Below are positions 1 to 8,713 of a stretch of 47,079 bases of DNA, one piece after another. The translations under genes were made by a program, and so were the position numbers. This DNA comes from Desulfobulbaceae bacterium UBA2276. Its GTDB lineage: Bacteria; Desulfobacterota; Desulfobulbia; Desulfobulbales; Desulfocapsaceae. Under the pieces are notes generated by a model. It ran no database searches, was not told the DNA's origin, and saw only the letters and a program-made list of their open reading frames with translations. Positions within the stretch are counted from its first letter, which is position 1, and every line of letters starts with the position of its first letter. The stretch spans positions 1-47,079 of the forward strand of contig DDWW01000060.1 in the NCBI GenBank assembly GCA_002347085.1. Reading direction: 5' to 3'.

Positions 1-753
1 CTTTTCAATGGCCATCAGGGATTGAACATAGCCCAGACGGGCCTCGGGGTCAGGGTGGGTGAGCAGATACTGGGGAATCTGGCCCATGCGATAACGGGTG
101 ATCCGCCGCATGGTCTTCAACATCTTTTCCATGGCCACCGGATCTCGTTCCATTTTTTTCATCCAGCCATAAGAAAGGAGATCGGCCTCTTCCTCGTCCT
201 GCCGACTGAAGTGCAGGTTCATGGCCTGACCGGCCGCCATCGAACCAGTGACCACTGCCTGACTGGCCACACCAGCCCCGCCGGCGCCAAGGGCCAGACC
301 TGCCAGGGCCAAGGCCAGGGTGGCAATTCCTACCTTCATTCCTTTCTCCATTCGCGAGGCGATATGGCGGCTGACCACATGCCCAATCTCATGGGCCATG
401 ACCGAGAGCAGCTCGTCCTCACTGTCCATGGTTGCAAGAAGACCAGTATAAAAAAAGACGAGACCGGAGGGGGCGGCAAAGGCATTGAACTCCTTACTGT
501 TCACCACAAAAAAGTGATAATCAAAGTATTGAACACCAGCCACAACCAGCACCTTGTCTCCCAGATCATTGACATATTGGGAGAGATCAGGGTCGTCAAG
601 GAGGGGAAAGGCCTGCCGGATCTGATACAGCAGGATTTCACCGACCTCCCGCTCCTCGCCCACAGTGAAGGCCGTGGCAGGCCGCACGCCGGAAAGGTGG
701 AGCATGGAGACGATCAACACAACGGCCCAAATTTTCTTGCTTAGCTGTATCAT
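1..753 (-). CDS. M48 family zinc metalloprotease (3' end cut by window edge)
   Basis: Reading the minus strand from an ATG at 753 gives a protein with a hydrophobic N-terminus (a signal peptide or anchor, residues 8-28), then the M48 peptidase fold. The zinc site HEIGH lies at about residues 121-125 (bases 379-393), followed by a glycine/alanine-rich hydrophobic stretch and the third-ligand region with acidic EEEAD (about 60 residues downstream). The arrangement fits periplasmic BepA/YfgC-like or LoiP-like proteases that clear misfolded outer-membrane proteins, which often carry TPRs after the peptidase domain; that part lies outside the window. It starts 10 bases after the oleD stop and is probably the last gene of the ole transcript. 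The link to olefin synthesis is positional only. No frameshift is seen in the visible 251 codons. Confidence 0.88.
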   Translation of the reverse strand, partial: MIQLSKKIWAVVLIVSMLHLSGVRPATAFTVGEEREVGEILLYQIRQAFPLLDDPDLSQYVNDLGDKVLVVAGVQYFDYHFFVVNSKEFNAFAAPSGLVFFYTGLLATMDSEDELLSVMAHEIGHVVSRHIASRMEKGMKVGIATLALALAGLALGAGGAGVASQAVVTGSMAAGQAMNLHFSRQDEEEADLLSYGWMKKMERDPVAMEKMLKTMRRITRYRMGQIPQYLLTHPDPEARLGYVQSLMAIEK

Positions 754-762
754 TTTTTCATC

Positions 763-1767
763 TCATTGTTTGGCAAGCGAGTTCGTAAACGATGTGACTA
801 CACGCTCCATCCCCTGCTCGGTCGAGACAAGTGGTTGATAGCCAAGGTCGTGCTGGGCCCTGGCTATGGAGAAATAGTGTGATTTGGCAAGCTGCTGGGC
901 CAGAAAACGGGTCATGCGCGGCTCCTGCTGCCAACCGGCCAATCCGTAAAAACCCTCAAGCAGGATGCCAATTCCGTAGGCGACCGGATACGAAATTTTA
1001 GCATGGACTGGCCGGATGTCAAGTCTCGCAAAAAGCTCATTTATCCACGACCACAGGTTCACCGGCTCGCCCTGACTGATAAAGTAGGCCCGGCCGCTTG
1101 CCGTCCCGACACCAGCCAGATTATCGGCGGCGAGCAGGTGGGCATGGGCGACATTATCAACATAGGAGATGTCAACGAGATTCTCCCCCGCTCCCACCTG
1201 CCGAAGCTGTCCTTTGCGCCCCCGCTCAATAAGCCTGGGGATCAGATGGGGATCGCCCGGCCCCCACACCAGATGCGGCCTGATCGCGCAGGTGCGCAGG
1301 TGCAGGTCGGAGGCGGCCAGGATCAAGCGCTCGGCCATGACCTTGCTGCAGGCATAATGGCAGAGGAAGCGATCGGCGTAGGGCAGGCTCTCATCCCCGT
1401 TGCTGATGGAGTGCTGATTGAAGACCACCGACGGAGTTGAGGTATAAATCAGAGACTTGACCCCGGCCGACCGGCATCCGGCAATGACATTTTCGGTGCC
1501 GAGGACATTCGTGGCGTAATAGTCCTGCCACCGACCCCAGATACCGGCCAGGGAGGCCACATGAAAAACAGTATCCACGCCCTGACAACATTCGTGCATG
1601 AATCCAGGATCGCGGATATTACCCGCTCGGCAGGTTGCGCCTATGGCCTCAAGCTCTGGGTAGATATGGCGGCCCACCACCAGGCAGGAGATATCGCGGG
1701 CCCGCAACTGGCGGACAATGGCGGCCCCGACAAAACCACCACCACCGGTAATCAAGACTTTGTTCAT
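763..1767 (-). CDS. oleD: OleD-like 2-alkyl-3-ketoalkanoic acid reductase (SDR/epimerase family)
   Basis: A 334-residue NAD(P)-dependent extended SDR protein. The nucleotide-binding TGGGGFVG motif is at residues 7-14 and the catalytic YxxxK at Y138/K142 (YACSK). In the olefin pathway OleD reduces the beta-keto acid made by OleA to a beta-hydroxy acid, which OleC then closes to a beta-lactone. The family alone (3-beta-hydroxysteroid dehydrogenase/epimerase) would be ambiguous. The assignment as OleD rests on its place directly after an OleB-like hydrolase and an OleC-like synthetase. Its ATG overlaps the oleC stop by 4 bases (ATGA), so translation is probably coupled. Confidence 0.85.
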   Translation of the reverse strand: MNKVLITGGGGFVGAAIVRQLRARDISCLVVGRHIYPELEAIGATCRAGNIRDPGFMHECCQGVDTVFHVASLAGIWGRWQDYYATNVLGTENVIAGCRSAGVKSLIYTSTPSVVFNQHSISNGDESLPYADRFLCHYACSKVMAERLILAASDLHLRTCAIRPHLVWGPGDPHLIPRLIERGRKGQLRQVGAGENLVDISYVDNVAHAHLLAADNLAGVGTASGRAYFISQGEPVNLWSWINELFARLDIRPVHAKISYPVAYGIGILLEGFYGLAGWQQEPRMTRFLAQQLAKSHYFSIARAQHDLGYQPLVSTEQGMERVVTSFTNSLAKQ

Positions 1768-3419
1768 GAGGGTTTCGGGGTACGCCCCGCCAGTTGTTTT
1801 TCTGCCCAGACGCTCAACTTTTCCCGAAAGATCTTGGCATTATGACGAATATCCACCGGAAAATCAGGATGGACGAGAAAAAAGAGGATGGAAGCTGTCA
1901 AGGGTGAGACGGTGGCCAGTTCCCGCACCGAGGCCAACAATCTGTCCTGATTGATCATTCCGCCCTTGACCGGCTCAACAACCATCACCGCCAGCTGCGT
2001 GCCGGGATGCACAGGATCTGCAATCCCTACCAGCGCGGATCGTGCGACATCGGGATGGTTATTGATAATGGCCTCGCAGGGGATAGTAAACAGCACACCG
2101 GACTTGGTCTCCACCCGATGGGCGCGCCTGCCGCAAAACCAGAGACGCCCCTGACTGTCAAGATACCCCAGATCCCCCATGCGATGCCAAAAGGAAGAGG
2201 GTGCTCTGCCGTCCTGGATCTTGGCCAGCCGGTTTTCCTCTTCATTGTTCTCATAGGCCCGCGTCACCACGTCACCGCTGACCACAATCTCGCCGATCTG
2301 ACCAGACGGCAGGCACAGGGCCTCATCCCAGAGCGGAATCGGGGCATCAGAACAGGCAATAATACGAAGCTCCATGCCCGGCAGTGGCCGACCAACGCAG
2401 ATCCCGTGCCCCTGACGGCTGAGCGGCCAGGTGGATTCGACAATCTCCCGCCCCTCAAGAGAGACGATCGGCAGGGCCTCGGTGGCCCCATACGGGGTGT
2501 GAGTTTTGGCCCCAATCGGCAGGATGGCCTGCATCCGGGCCACAAGCTCACCCGAAATCGGGGCCCCGGCCATGAGCACCTGTTGCAGGTGCTCAAGCAC
2601 AATTTTCTGCTCAAGGCAGTAACGGCTGACCACATTCCAGATGGCTGGGGAGCCAAAGGAATAAGTAACTTTATGTTGCTGTAAAGAGCGGACAAATTTC
2701 CGGGGATCAACCTGGGCCGGCCGGGTGGGATCCATGTCCGGGATAACGGCCTTGGCCCCAAGGGCCGTGGCAAAGAGGGCAAACAGCGGAAATCCGGGCT
2801 GATCAACCTGCCCTGGCCCGATCTGATAGTAATCGCGAATCAGCCCTAACTGGGCATGAAACACCCCGTGCTCATAGCGCACCCCTTTGGGCGGGCCGGT
2901 GGAGCCGGTGGTAAAGATAATGGCGGCCAGTTCGTCGGCGCTGGCCGGATAGACCGGAAAGGGGGAAGAGGCTTCCCCCGCCTGTTTGCAGAGATCCGGC
3001 CCCAGGAGTCCTAAAGAAGGGCCACAACAAAAGGAAACCAGGATTGAGCGAAAGGGCGCCGGAAACAGCAGGCGAAACAGGTGGGCCGCAGGAATACCGA
3101 TGAAGACCTGCGGCTGTACGCCGGCAATGCAGCGCAAAAGATTTTTATACCCCATGCCCGGATCGATGAGGATAACAGGGGCCCCCAGCTTGAACAGGGC
3201 AAAGGTCAGACAGATAAAATTTGCCGAAGGCCTGACCATGAGCATCACCCGCTCACCTGCCTTCACCCCATGCGCCTGGAGATACCAGGCCAGACTGTCG
3301 GCGCGGCTGTTAAGCTCGGCAAAAGTCCAATGCTTGCCGGTGGCCGCCTCAACGAGTCCGACTTCACTTGCCTGATCGCGCGCCCTTTCGGCCAGGGCCT
3401 GTCCGATATTGACATTCAT
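1764..3419 (-). CDS. oleC: OleC-like beta-lactone synthetase (AMP-dependent ligase family)
   Basis: A 551-residue member of the acyl-adenylate superfamily. The ATP-binding FTTGSTGPPKG loop is at residues 169-179 and the YGATE motif at about 310-314. The C-terminal subdomain ends in the IRHNAKIFREKL segment typical of OleC. Known OleC enzymes adenylate beta-hydroxy acids and form cis-beta-lactones rather than acyl-CoA. The open frame extends upstream to 3545, but 3419 is chosen because the protein family starts there, the extension lies inside oleB, and the ATG overlaps the oleB stop as ATGA. The gene in turn overlaps oleD by ATGA. Three genes coupled in the order B-C-D suggest the products act together, as OleB, OleC and OleD do in other bacteria. 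Confidence 0.9.
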   Translation of the reverse strand: MNVNIGQALAERARDQASEVGLVEAATGKHWTFAELNSRADSLAWYLQAHGVKAGERVMLMVRPSANFICLTFALFKLGAPVILIDPGMGYKNLLRCIAGVQPQVFIGIPAAHLFRLLFPAPFRSILVSFCCGPSLGLLGPDLCKQAGEASSPFPVYPASADELAAIIFTTGSTGPPKGVRYEHGVFHAQLGLIRDYYQIGPGQVDQPGFPLFALFATALGAKAVIPDMDPTRPAQVDPRKFVRSLQQHKVTYSFGSPAIWNVVSRYCLEQKIVLEHLQQVLMAGAPISGELVARMQAILPIGAKTHTPYGATEALPIVSLEGREIVESTWPLSRQGHGICVGRPLPGMELRIIACSDAPIPLWDEALCLPSGQIGEIVVSGDVVTRAYENNEEENRLAKIQDGRAPSSFWHRMGDLGYLDSQGRLWFCGRRAHRVETKSGVLFTIPCEAIINNHPDVARSALVGIADPVHPGTQLAVMVVEPVKGGMINQDRLLASVRELATVSPLTASILFFLVHPDFPVDIRHNAKIFREKLSVWAEKQLAGRTPKPS

Positions 3420-4321
3420 CGAACAGGATCTGTTGCGGAAGGAGTTCCCGCCAAGTTCCCTGTAAAAAATATCTCCAGCAACACTTTGATCTCCGGCAGG
3501 GCATCCTCCAGCACATAATGGCCGGCCTCGGGAAAATAATGGCAATCAGCCGAAGGGAAGCGGGTGCGCCACTCCTGATAGAAGTGATCGTTAAAGCAGA
3601 AATCCTGGCCCCCCCAGCAGATAAGGGTCGGAACAGCACGGGCTGCAAGGCCGGACAGGCCCTCTTCCACCTCTTTCAGGGTGGCATAGGAAGGATGTGA
3701 AAGGGTAAGTGGAATGTCGCGAACAAAACCATAGACGGCGACCCTGTTGCGCCAGGAATCATAGGGGGCCAGATAGGCTCGGGCCACCTCTGGACGCAGA
3801 CGCCTGGTCACCGCCATAAAGACCGCCGGACCGGCAAACCCATTCAGGCCGCGCACCAGCAGGCTGCCAATCACAGGCCAGCGGCAGACCCGAATCCGCC
3901 ACGGAATTCGTTGCGAACGAAAGGCAGCGGTATTCAAAATCACCAGCCGCTCCAGGGCCGCCGGATTCCTCCCCGCCACCCCCAGGCCAATGGCCCCACC
4001 CCAGTCATGGACAATCAGGGAATAGGAGGTGATCTCTAATTGCCGCAACAGGGCCTCCAGGTTATCGATATGATTCCGCAATTGATAGGGATACCCCTGG
4101 GGCTTATCGGAAAGCCCGCAGCCCAGATGATCAATGGCAATCACCCGGTGCGTCTTGGAGAGCAAGGCAATAAGGTGCCGGTAATAATAGGACCAGGTGG
4201 GATTGCCATGCACCATGACAATGACCGGCCCAGCCCCTTCATCTATATAATGAAGACGGTGGCCATCGTGACCATTATCAATAGTGGCAAAATGTGAAGA
4301 AAAGGGATATTCTGGATACAA
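3416..4321 (-). CDS. oleB: OleB-like beta-lactone decarboxylase (alpha/beta hydrolase)
   Basis: A 301-residue alpha/beta hydrolase close to haloalkane dehalogenases. It shows the oxyanion-side HGNPTWSYYYR at residues 39-48, the nucleophile elbow HDWGG with Asp106, and a late catalytic His (about 268, AGHYVLED). OleB belongs to this Asp-nucleophile group and decarboxylates the beta-lactone from OleC to a cis-olefin. On its own the protein could be called a haloalkane dehalogenase; the overlapping oleC and oleD downstream favour OleB. It is the first gene of the set: upstream (4322-4551) there is only a palindromic repeat and then a divergent kinase gene. No oleA (thiolase-like condensing enzyme) precedes it. 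Confidence 0.86.
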   Translation of the reverse strand: MYPEYPFSSHFATIDNGHDGHRLHYIDEGAGPVIVMVHGNPTWSYYYRHLIALLSKTHRVIAIDHLGCGLSDKPQGYPYQLRNHIDNLEALLRQLEITSYSLIVHDWGGAIGLGVAGRNPAALERLVILNTAAFRSQRIPWRIRVCRWPVIGSLLVRGLNGFAGPAVFMAVTRRLRPEVARAYLAPYDSWRNRVAVYGFVRDIPLTLSHPSYATLKEVEEGLSGLAARAVPTLICWGGQDFCFNDHFYQEWRTRFPSADCHYFPEAGHYVLEDALPEIKVLLEIFFTGNLAGTPSATDPVR

Positions 4322-4388
4322 GTGAGCCTGTCCTTGACCTGAGCGTCAAAAAAATAACGGTAATAGTGGAATATCATGAACGGCATAA

Positions 4389-4436
4389 GGAGCCGTTACG
4401 CAATAGCCAACGTAATGGTTATTGCGTCACGGTTCC
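4389..4436. repeat. GGAGCCGTTAC-family palindrome, copy 1
   Basis: Two 17-base arms starting GGAGCCGTTACG pair at 15 of 17 positions around a 14-base loop. The left arm is preceded by GGCATAA, a flank shared with the copies at 6827 and 41891. It lies between the divergent oleB and kinase genes, so it is not a simple transcription terminator for either. Confidence 0.8.
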
Positions 4437-4551
4437 TCAGCATTGATGACTGAAAACTGACCATCTCAAGAATAGTCGACCCAAACCCGGTGTCAACCTT
4501 TTTTCAGATATCCTCCGATCACCAATCCGCCACCAGAGGAGCCGCCCCCAG

Positions 4552-6504
4552 ATGCCTGCCAACCTTAGCCCTGAAGAACTCCTGTGCACAATCAAGGAAC
4601 AGGAAGACACAAACCGGAGCCTCGTCCAGAAAACCGAGGAACTCACCGCGGAACTGGCTATTTACCGCACACTGATTGAGAGCGCCAGTGACCTGATCCA
4701 CAGTGTGACTTCCGAGGGGGTTTTTCTTTATACCAATCAGGCCTGGCGCGATGCCCTCGGCTACACCGAAGAAGATATCCGACACTTGTCACTTATGGAT
4801 ATTGTCGACAAGAGTTGCAAGGGTAAATGCAGCCATATCTTCAACTGCCTGATGAAGGGCGACAAGATTGACCGGAACGCCACCACCTTTATTGCCAAAA
4901 ATGGCGACAGTGTGATCGTGGAGGGCCGTTGTTCCACCCATTTTGAAAACGGCAAGCCCCTGTTCATGACCGGGATCTTCAGAAACATGAGCGAGCACAC
5001 CAAAAACGAACTGGCCCTGCTGCAAAGCGAAAAAAGGTACAAAGACCTCTTTGAAAACTCCTCCGATCTGATCCAGATGGTCAAGCCGGACGGCCATTTT
5101 CTGTATGTGAACCGCGCCTGGCGGGAGACATTTGGCTATACGGAAGAGGAGATTTCCGCCCTTTCCATCTTTGACATGATCTCAACCGACTGTCAGGTTC
5201 ATTGTCAAACCACTTTTCAAAAGGTTGTCAGCGACCCTAAACTCCATCATATTGATACGGTCTTCACCACTAAAGACGGTAGACAGGTTATCATTGAAGG
5301 CAATGCCATCTGTACTTTTGAGAACGGTGAACCGGTTGTCAGCCAATGTATCTTCCGTGATGTAACCGAGAAAAAGAAGATGGAGGCGGAATTGATCAAT
5401 GCCCAGAAACTGGAATCGCTGGGCGTTCTGGCCGGTGGCATCGCTCACGATTTCAACAACCTGCTCACCGCCATCCTGGGCAACATCTCTTTGGCCAAGA
5501 TGTACAGCAATCCCCAGGATACCATAAGCAACTATCTGCATAATACGGAAAAGGCATCCATCAGGGCCCAAGGGTTGACCAAACAACTGCTCACCTTCTC
5601 CAAGGGCGGCGCCCCCATCAAAAAGGTTACCCCCATCACGGAACTGATCAAGGACTCGACCAGCTTTGTCCTCCAGGGTTCAAAGGTCAAATGCAAGTAT
5701 CATTTTGACCACGAACTCTCGGCCGTGGAGGCCGATGAAGGACAATTGAGCCAGGTCTGCCAGAACCTGGCTATCAACGCCAGTCAGGCCATGTCCAGCG
5801 GCGGCGTCATCACCATCCAGGCCACGAATAAAACCCTTTCCCTGGATGAGATTCCACCCCTGCCACCAGGCCGCTATATAGAGATTCTTTTTCAAGACCA
5901 TGGCACCGGGATTCCCCCAGAGCACCTCTCCAGGATCTTTGACCCCTATTTTTCCAGCAAAAGCACAGGAAGCGGTCTGGGGCTGGCCATCTCCTACTCC
6001 ATCATCAAAAACCATGGCGGCCTGATTTCCGTAAGCTCCGAGCTGGATCAGGGTACGACCTTTTCTATTCTCCTGCCGGCAACCCTGAAACCTGTCCCCC
6101 AATCCCCAAAACAAGACGAGCTCCAGCACCTTGGCGCCAGAAAGATACTGATCATGGACGACGATAAAGCCGTTTGTGAAATCATGGCGACCATGCTCAC
6201 CCTGCTTGGATGCAATACCGAACAGGCCGGGGACGGAAGGGAGGCCATCGCGCTTTACACCCAGGCAAAAGCGACCGGGGCCCCTTTCGATAGTGTCATT
6301 ATGGACCTGACCATACCAGGCGGCATGGGCGGCAAAGAGACCATTACCTCCTTACTGGCCTTAGACCCCGAGGCCAAGGTCATTGTTGCAAGTGGCTACG
6401 CCAACGATCCCATTATGGCCAGTTATAAGGAATATGGCTTCCGCGCCATTCTCCCCAAACCTTTCAATCTTGATGAGTTAAGCAAGGTAATGGCCACAGT
6501 TTAG
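4552..6504 (+). CDS. PAS-PAS hybrid sensor histidine kinase with receiver domain
   Basis: A 650-residue protein without a clear membrane segment, so it is probably cytosolic. Order: short coiled region (about 10-35), PAS 1 (about 37-150), PAS 2 (about 161-275), HisKA with phospho-acceptor His299 (GGIAHDFNNL), HATPase_c with N box (NLAINASQ) and G boxes (DHGTGIPPEH, GSGLGLAIS), then a receiver domain with acidic pocket (MDDD) and phospho-acceptor Asp585 (VIMDLTIPGG). The two PAS domains resemble each other and look like an internal duplication. AGAGGAG at 4536 precedes the ATG. No separate response regulator or DNA-binding gene adjoins it, so the output partner is elsewhere. The signal cannot be told from sequence. 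Confidence 0.93.
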   Translation: MPANLSPEELLCTIKEQEDTNRSLVQKTEELTAELAIYRTLIESASDLIHSVTSEGVFLYTNQAWRDALGYTEEDIRHLSLMDIVDKSCKGKCSHIFNCLMKGDKIDRNATTFIAKNGDSVIVEGRCSTHFENGKPLFMTGIFRNMSEHTKNELALLQSEKRYKDLFENSSDLIQMVKPDGHFLYVNRAWRETFGYTEEEISALSIFDMISTDCQVHCQTTFQKVVSDPKLHHIDTVFTTKDGRQVIIEGNAICTFENGEPVVSQCIFRDVTEKKKMEAELINAQKLESLGVLAGGIAHDFNNLLTAILGNISLAKMYSNPQDTISNYLHNTEKASIRAQGLTKQLLTFSKGGAPIKKVTPITELIKDSTSFVLQGSKVKCKYHFDHELSAVEADEGQLSQVCQNLAINASQAMSSGGVITIQATNKTLSLDEIPPLPPGRYIEILFQDHGTGIPPEHLSRIFDPYFSSKSTGSGLGLAISYSIIKNHGGLISVSSELDQGTTFSILLPATLKPVPQSPKQDELQHLGARKILIMDDDKAVCEIMATMLTLLGCNTEQAGDGREAIALYTQAKATGAPFDSVIMDLTIPGGMGGKETITSLLALDPEAKVIVASGYANDPIMASYKEYGFRAILPKPFNLDELSKVMATV

Positions 6505-6654
6505 AGGCCGTTACTGAAAAGAGCAAGGCTCTTTATGCTCTTTTCAGCTTACGGACTCTTATGCAACGTCAAATAAACAGCAATCTTTACCGCTGGTTAT
6601 TTGCGTGGCGTTTGGCAGACTACATCCACCGAAGATCATGCAAGGAGCCGTTAC
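6501..6654. repeat. 154-bp dispersed element, copy A
   Basis: This stretch recurs at 26107-26261 with roughly 93% identity by eye. It begins at the stop codon region of the upstream gene with TTAGAGGCCGTTA, contains a perfect 12-bp stem (6514-6525 with 6536-6547) and ends with GGAGCCGTTAC. It carries no convincing reading frame. The ends resemble the core of the palindrome family, so it may be a longer, MITE-like or compound member. Confidence 0.85.
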
Positions 6655-6679
6655 AAAACAGCTTCGTCGTTTCGTAACG
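6644..6679. repeat. GGAGCCGTTAC-family palindrome, copy within/after element A
   Basis: GGAGCCGTTACAAAAC is followed by GTTTCGTAACG, giving an 11-bp imperfect stem (CGTTAC-AAAAC with one mismatch). It overlaps the right end of the 154-bp element, which suggests elements nested or joined through the shared core. Confidence 0.6.
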
Positions 6680-6826
6680 ACCGCCGGCAATAATGAAGGA
6701 CTTGCAAAACAACCTCTGTTCACCGACCATTTCATTACAGATCATTATGCCGTTACGAGCATTCAGGTGGCCAGGAAGCCGTCGTTCAAAAATAATTCAT
6801 ACGATTCAATGTCATTAACGGCATAA

Positions 6827-6876
6827 GGGGCCGTAAAGAACTGGATAAAAAGTATAGGTTATTTCTTAACGGCCCC
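6827..6876. repeat. GGGGCCGT-family palindrome before the ABC gene
   Basis: The arms GGGGCCGTAAAGAA and TTCTTAACGGCCCC pair with one mismatch over 14 bp around a 22-base loop. The flank GGCATAA lies directly to the left, as at copy 1. It sits in the leader of the ABC gene. Confidence 0.75.
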
Positions 6877-6915
6877 TAAATATTCTGAGCAAAAATATAC
6901 GAATACCCTTTTATC

Positions 6916-8523
6916 ATGCTCCTTGAGATAGACAAACTGAATGTAACCTTTACCCTCGACAACGGCCGGAAGCAACCTGAATACAACCAGGTGCTGCATG
7001 AGGTTTCCCTCTCGGTTGACCGAGGTGAGACCGTGGCCTTAGTCGGCGAGTCGGGATCGGGAAAATCGGTTACCGCCCTTTCGATCCTGCGCCTGCTTGA
7101 AGAAGGAAGTCAGGTCCAAAGTTCAGGCCGTATCACGTTTGAGGGGCATGATCTTCTGACCCTGGCTGACCAGCAGTTACGGGCCATCCGTGGCAATCGT
7201 ATCGCCATGATCTTTCAGGAACCGATGACCTCGCTCAATCCGGTCTATACTATCGGCAACCAACTGATTGAGCCCCTGCTCCTGCACCAGTCTCTGACTA
7301 AAAAAGAGGCGGAAAGAGAGGCTATCCGCCTTCTCGATCGCACCGGCATCGACACCCCGGCAGCCCGCCTCCACACCTATCCGCATCAGCTCTCCGGCGG
7401 CCAGCGACAACGGGTGATGATCGCCATGGCCCTTGCCTGCCGCCCCTCCCTGCTCATTGCCGACGAACCGACCACCGCCCTCGACGTGACCATCCAGGCC
7501 CAGATCCTGGATTTGATCCGCGACCTGCAGGATGAGTTCAATATGGCCCTGCTCCTGATCACCCACGATCTGGCCATGGTCAGGCAGATCGCTGGACATG
7601 TCCACATCATGCAGAACGGCAGGATTGTCGAACATGGGCCGACTCAAGACCTGCTTGCCAGACCGCAGCACCCGTACACTATGCACCTCCTGCAATCCAT
7701 CCCTCAGGGTTGCCCCGCTGAGAAACAAGGGCAAAAGCCCCTGCTCACCATCGACCATCTCGGCTGTAATTTTCACCTGAATGACGGCTGGAGCGGGTTC
7801 CTCCGACGAAAGATCAAGACCATCAAGGCCGTTGATGATGTCAGTCTGACCATTGACCAAGGGACAACCTGCGGGGTGGTGGGGGAATCGGGATCAGGAA
7901 AGACTACGCTCGGCATGGCTATTCTCAAGCTGACCAAAAGCCAGGGCCGCATTATCTTCGACGAACAGGATCTGCAGCAGCTGGGGAACCGCCAGATGCG
8001 CCCGCTGCGCCGCGAACTGCAGGTGGTGTTTCAGGACCCCTTTTCTTCCCTCTCCCCGCGGATGACCGTGGAACAGATCGTCGAAGAGGGGATGCGGGTA
8101 CACGGCCTGGGCGGAACCGCGCGGCAACGCCATGAGATCGTGGCCGACACCCTGATCGAGGTAGGGCTCACCCCGGAGATGGCCTGGCGCTACCCTCATG
8201 AATTTTCCGGCGGACAACGGCAGCGCATCGCCATCGCCCGCGCCATTGTTTTGAAACCCCGGCTCCTGATCCTCGATGAGCCGACCTCGGCCCTCGACAT
8301 GACCATCCAGAAGCAGATCATTGACCTGCTCCTGGATCTGCAGAGACGCTACGGGATGACGTACCTCTTTATCTCCCACGACCTCAGAGTGATCAGGGCC
8401 CTGGCAGATCAGGTGGCGGTGATGCAGCATGGCCGCATTGTTGAGGCAGGCCCGGCCCGGGAGATCTTTGCCGCCCCCAGACATGCCTATACCAGAAGAT
8501 TATTTGAGGCGGCGCTGCATTGA
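6916..8523 (+). CDS. Fused two-domain peptide ABC transporter ATPase (YejF/DppD-DppF type)
   Basis: A 535-residue protein with two complete ABC ATPase domains. Domain 1: Walker A GESGSGKS at 44-51, signature LSGGQRQR at 159-166, Walker B LLIADEP then TTALD. Domain 2: Walker A GESGSGKT at 323-330, signature FSGGQRQR at about 430-437, Walker B LLILDEP. Each domain ends with an oligopeptide/dipeptide-type C-terminal segment, as in YejF, GsiA and similar transporters of peptides, microcins or nickel. It acts at the cytoplasmic face of the inner membrane with two permeases and a binding protein. None of these partners is adjacent, so the ATPase is an orphan here and the substrate is unknown. No good ribosome binding site is visible before the ATG. 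Confidence 0.92.
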   Translation: MLLEIDKLNVTFTLDNGRKQPEYNQVLHEVSLSVDRGETVALVGESGSGKSVTALSILRLLEEGSQVQSSGRITFEGHDLLTLADQQLRAIRGNRIAMIFQEPMTSLNPVYTIGNQLIEPLLLHQSLTKKEAEREAIRLLDRTGIDTPAARLHTYPHQLSGGQRQRVMIAMALACRPSLLIADEPTTALDVTIQAQILDLIRDLQDEFNMALLLITHDLAMVRQIAGHVHIMQNGRIVEHGPTQDLLARPQHPYTMHLLQSIPQGCPAEKQGQKPLLTIDHLGCNFHLNDGWSGFLRRKIKTIKAVDDVSLTIDQGTTCGVVGESGSGKTTLGMAILKLTKSQGRIIFDEQDLQQLGNRQMRPLRRELQVVFQDPFSSLSPRMTVEQIVEEGMRVHGLGGTARQRHEIVADTLIEVGLTPEMAWRYPHEFSGGQRQRIAIARAIVLKPRLLILDEPTSALDMTIQKQIIDLLLDLQRRYGMTYLFISHDLRVIRALADQVAVMQHGRIVEAGPAREIFAAPRHAYTRRLFEAALH

Positions 8524-8607
8524 CAAAAGCCAAGAAAACGACTGACCAGAAGCCCCAATCACTGAGCACCTGCTCTCTACCAACAACCTGAAGAGTAAAA
8601 AAAACAA

Positions 8608-8632
8608 GTTATTGCGTTACGGCTTTCAGGCA
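8608..8632. repeat. Half-palindrome of the GCCGTTAC family
   Basis: TTATTGCGTTACGGCT resembles the right arm of copy 1 at 4389-4436. No matching left arm is seen, so this is a solo or decayed half. It lies in the gap between the convergent ABC and PilZ genes (8524-8713), which holds nothing else I recognise. Confidence 0.5.
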
Positions 8633-8713
8633 CCGCTTCTTAAAAACTGAAAACATCAAAAAGAGCCCCATTTTTCGCTGAGCAATTCTTCCATCTTACC
8701 AGCTATCGCCACC

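Larger units (their letters stand above)
6505..6915. other. Gene-free stretch filled with palindromic repeats
   Basis: Between the kinase stop and the ABC gene lie, in order, the 154-bp element, a second palindrome (6644-6679), a fragment with GCCGTTACG near 6758, and a third palindrome (6827-6876). I see no gene here. The last palindrome lies 40 bases before the ABC start codon. Confidence 0.75.

Noticed and set aside
22..744. Long plus-strand reading frame opposite the M48 gene
   Set aside because: The minus strand shows a full M48 active site and signal peptide; the plus-strand product has no family pattern.
3420..3545. N-terminal extension of OleC by 42 residues
   Set aside because: It lies fully inside oleB; the ATG at 3419 coupled to the oleB stop gives the family start.
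6605..6826. 73-codon plus-strand reading frame
   Set aside because: It lies over the palindromic repeats and has no ribosome binding site or recognisable pattern.
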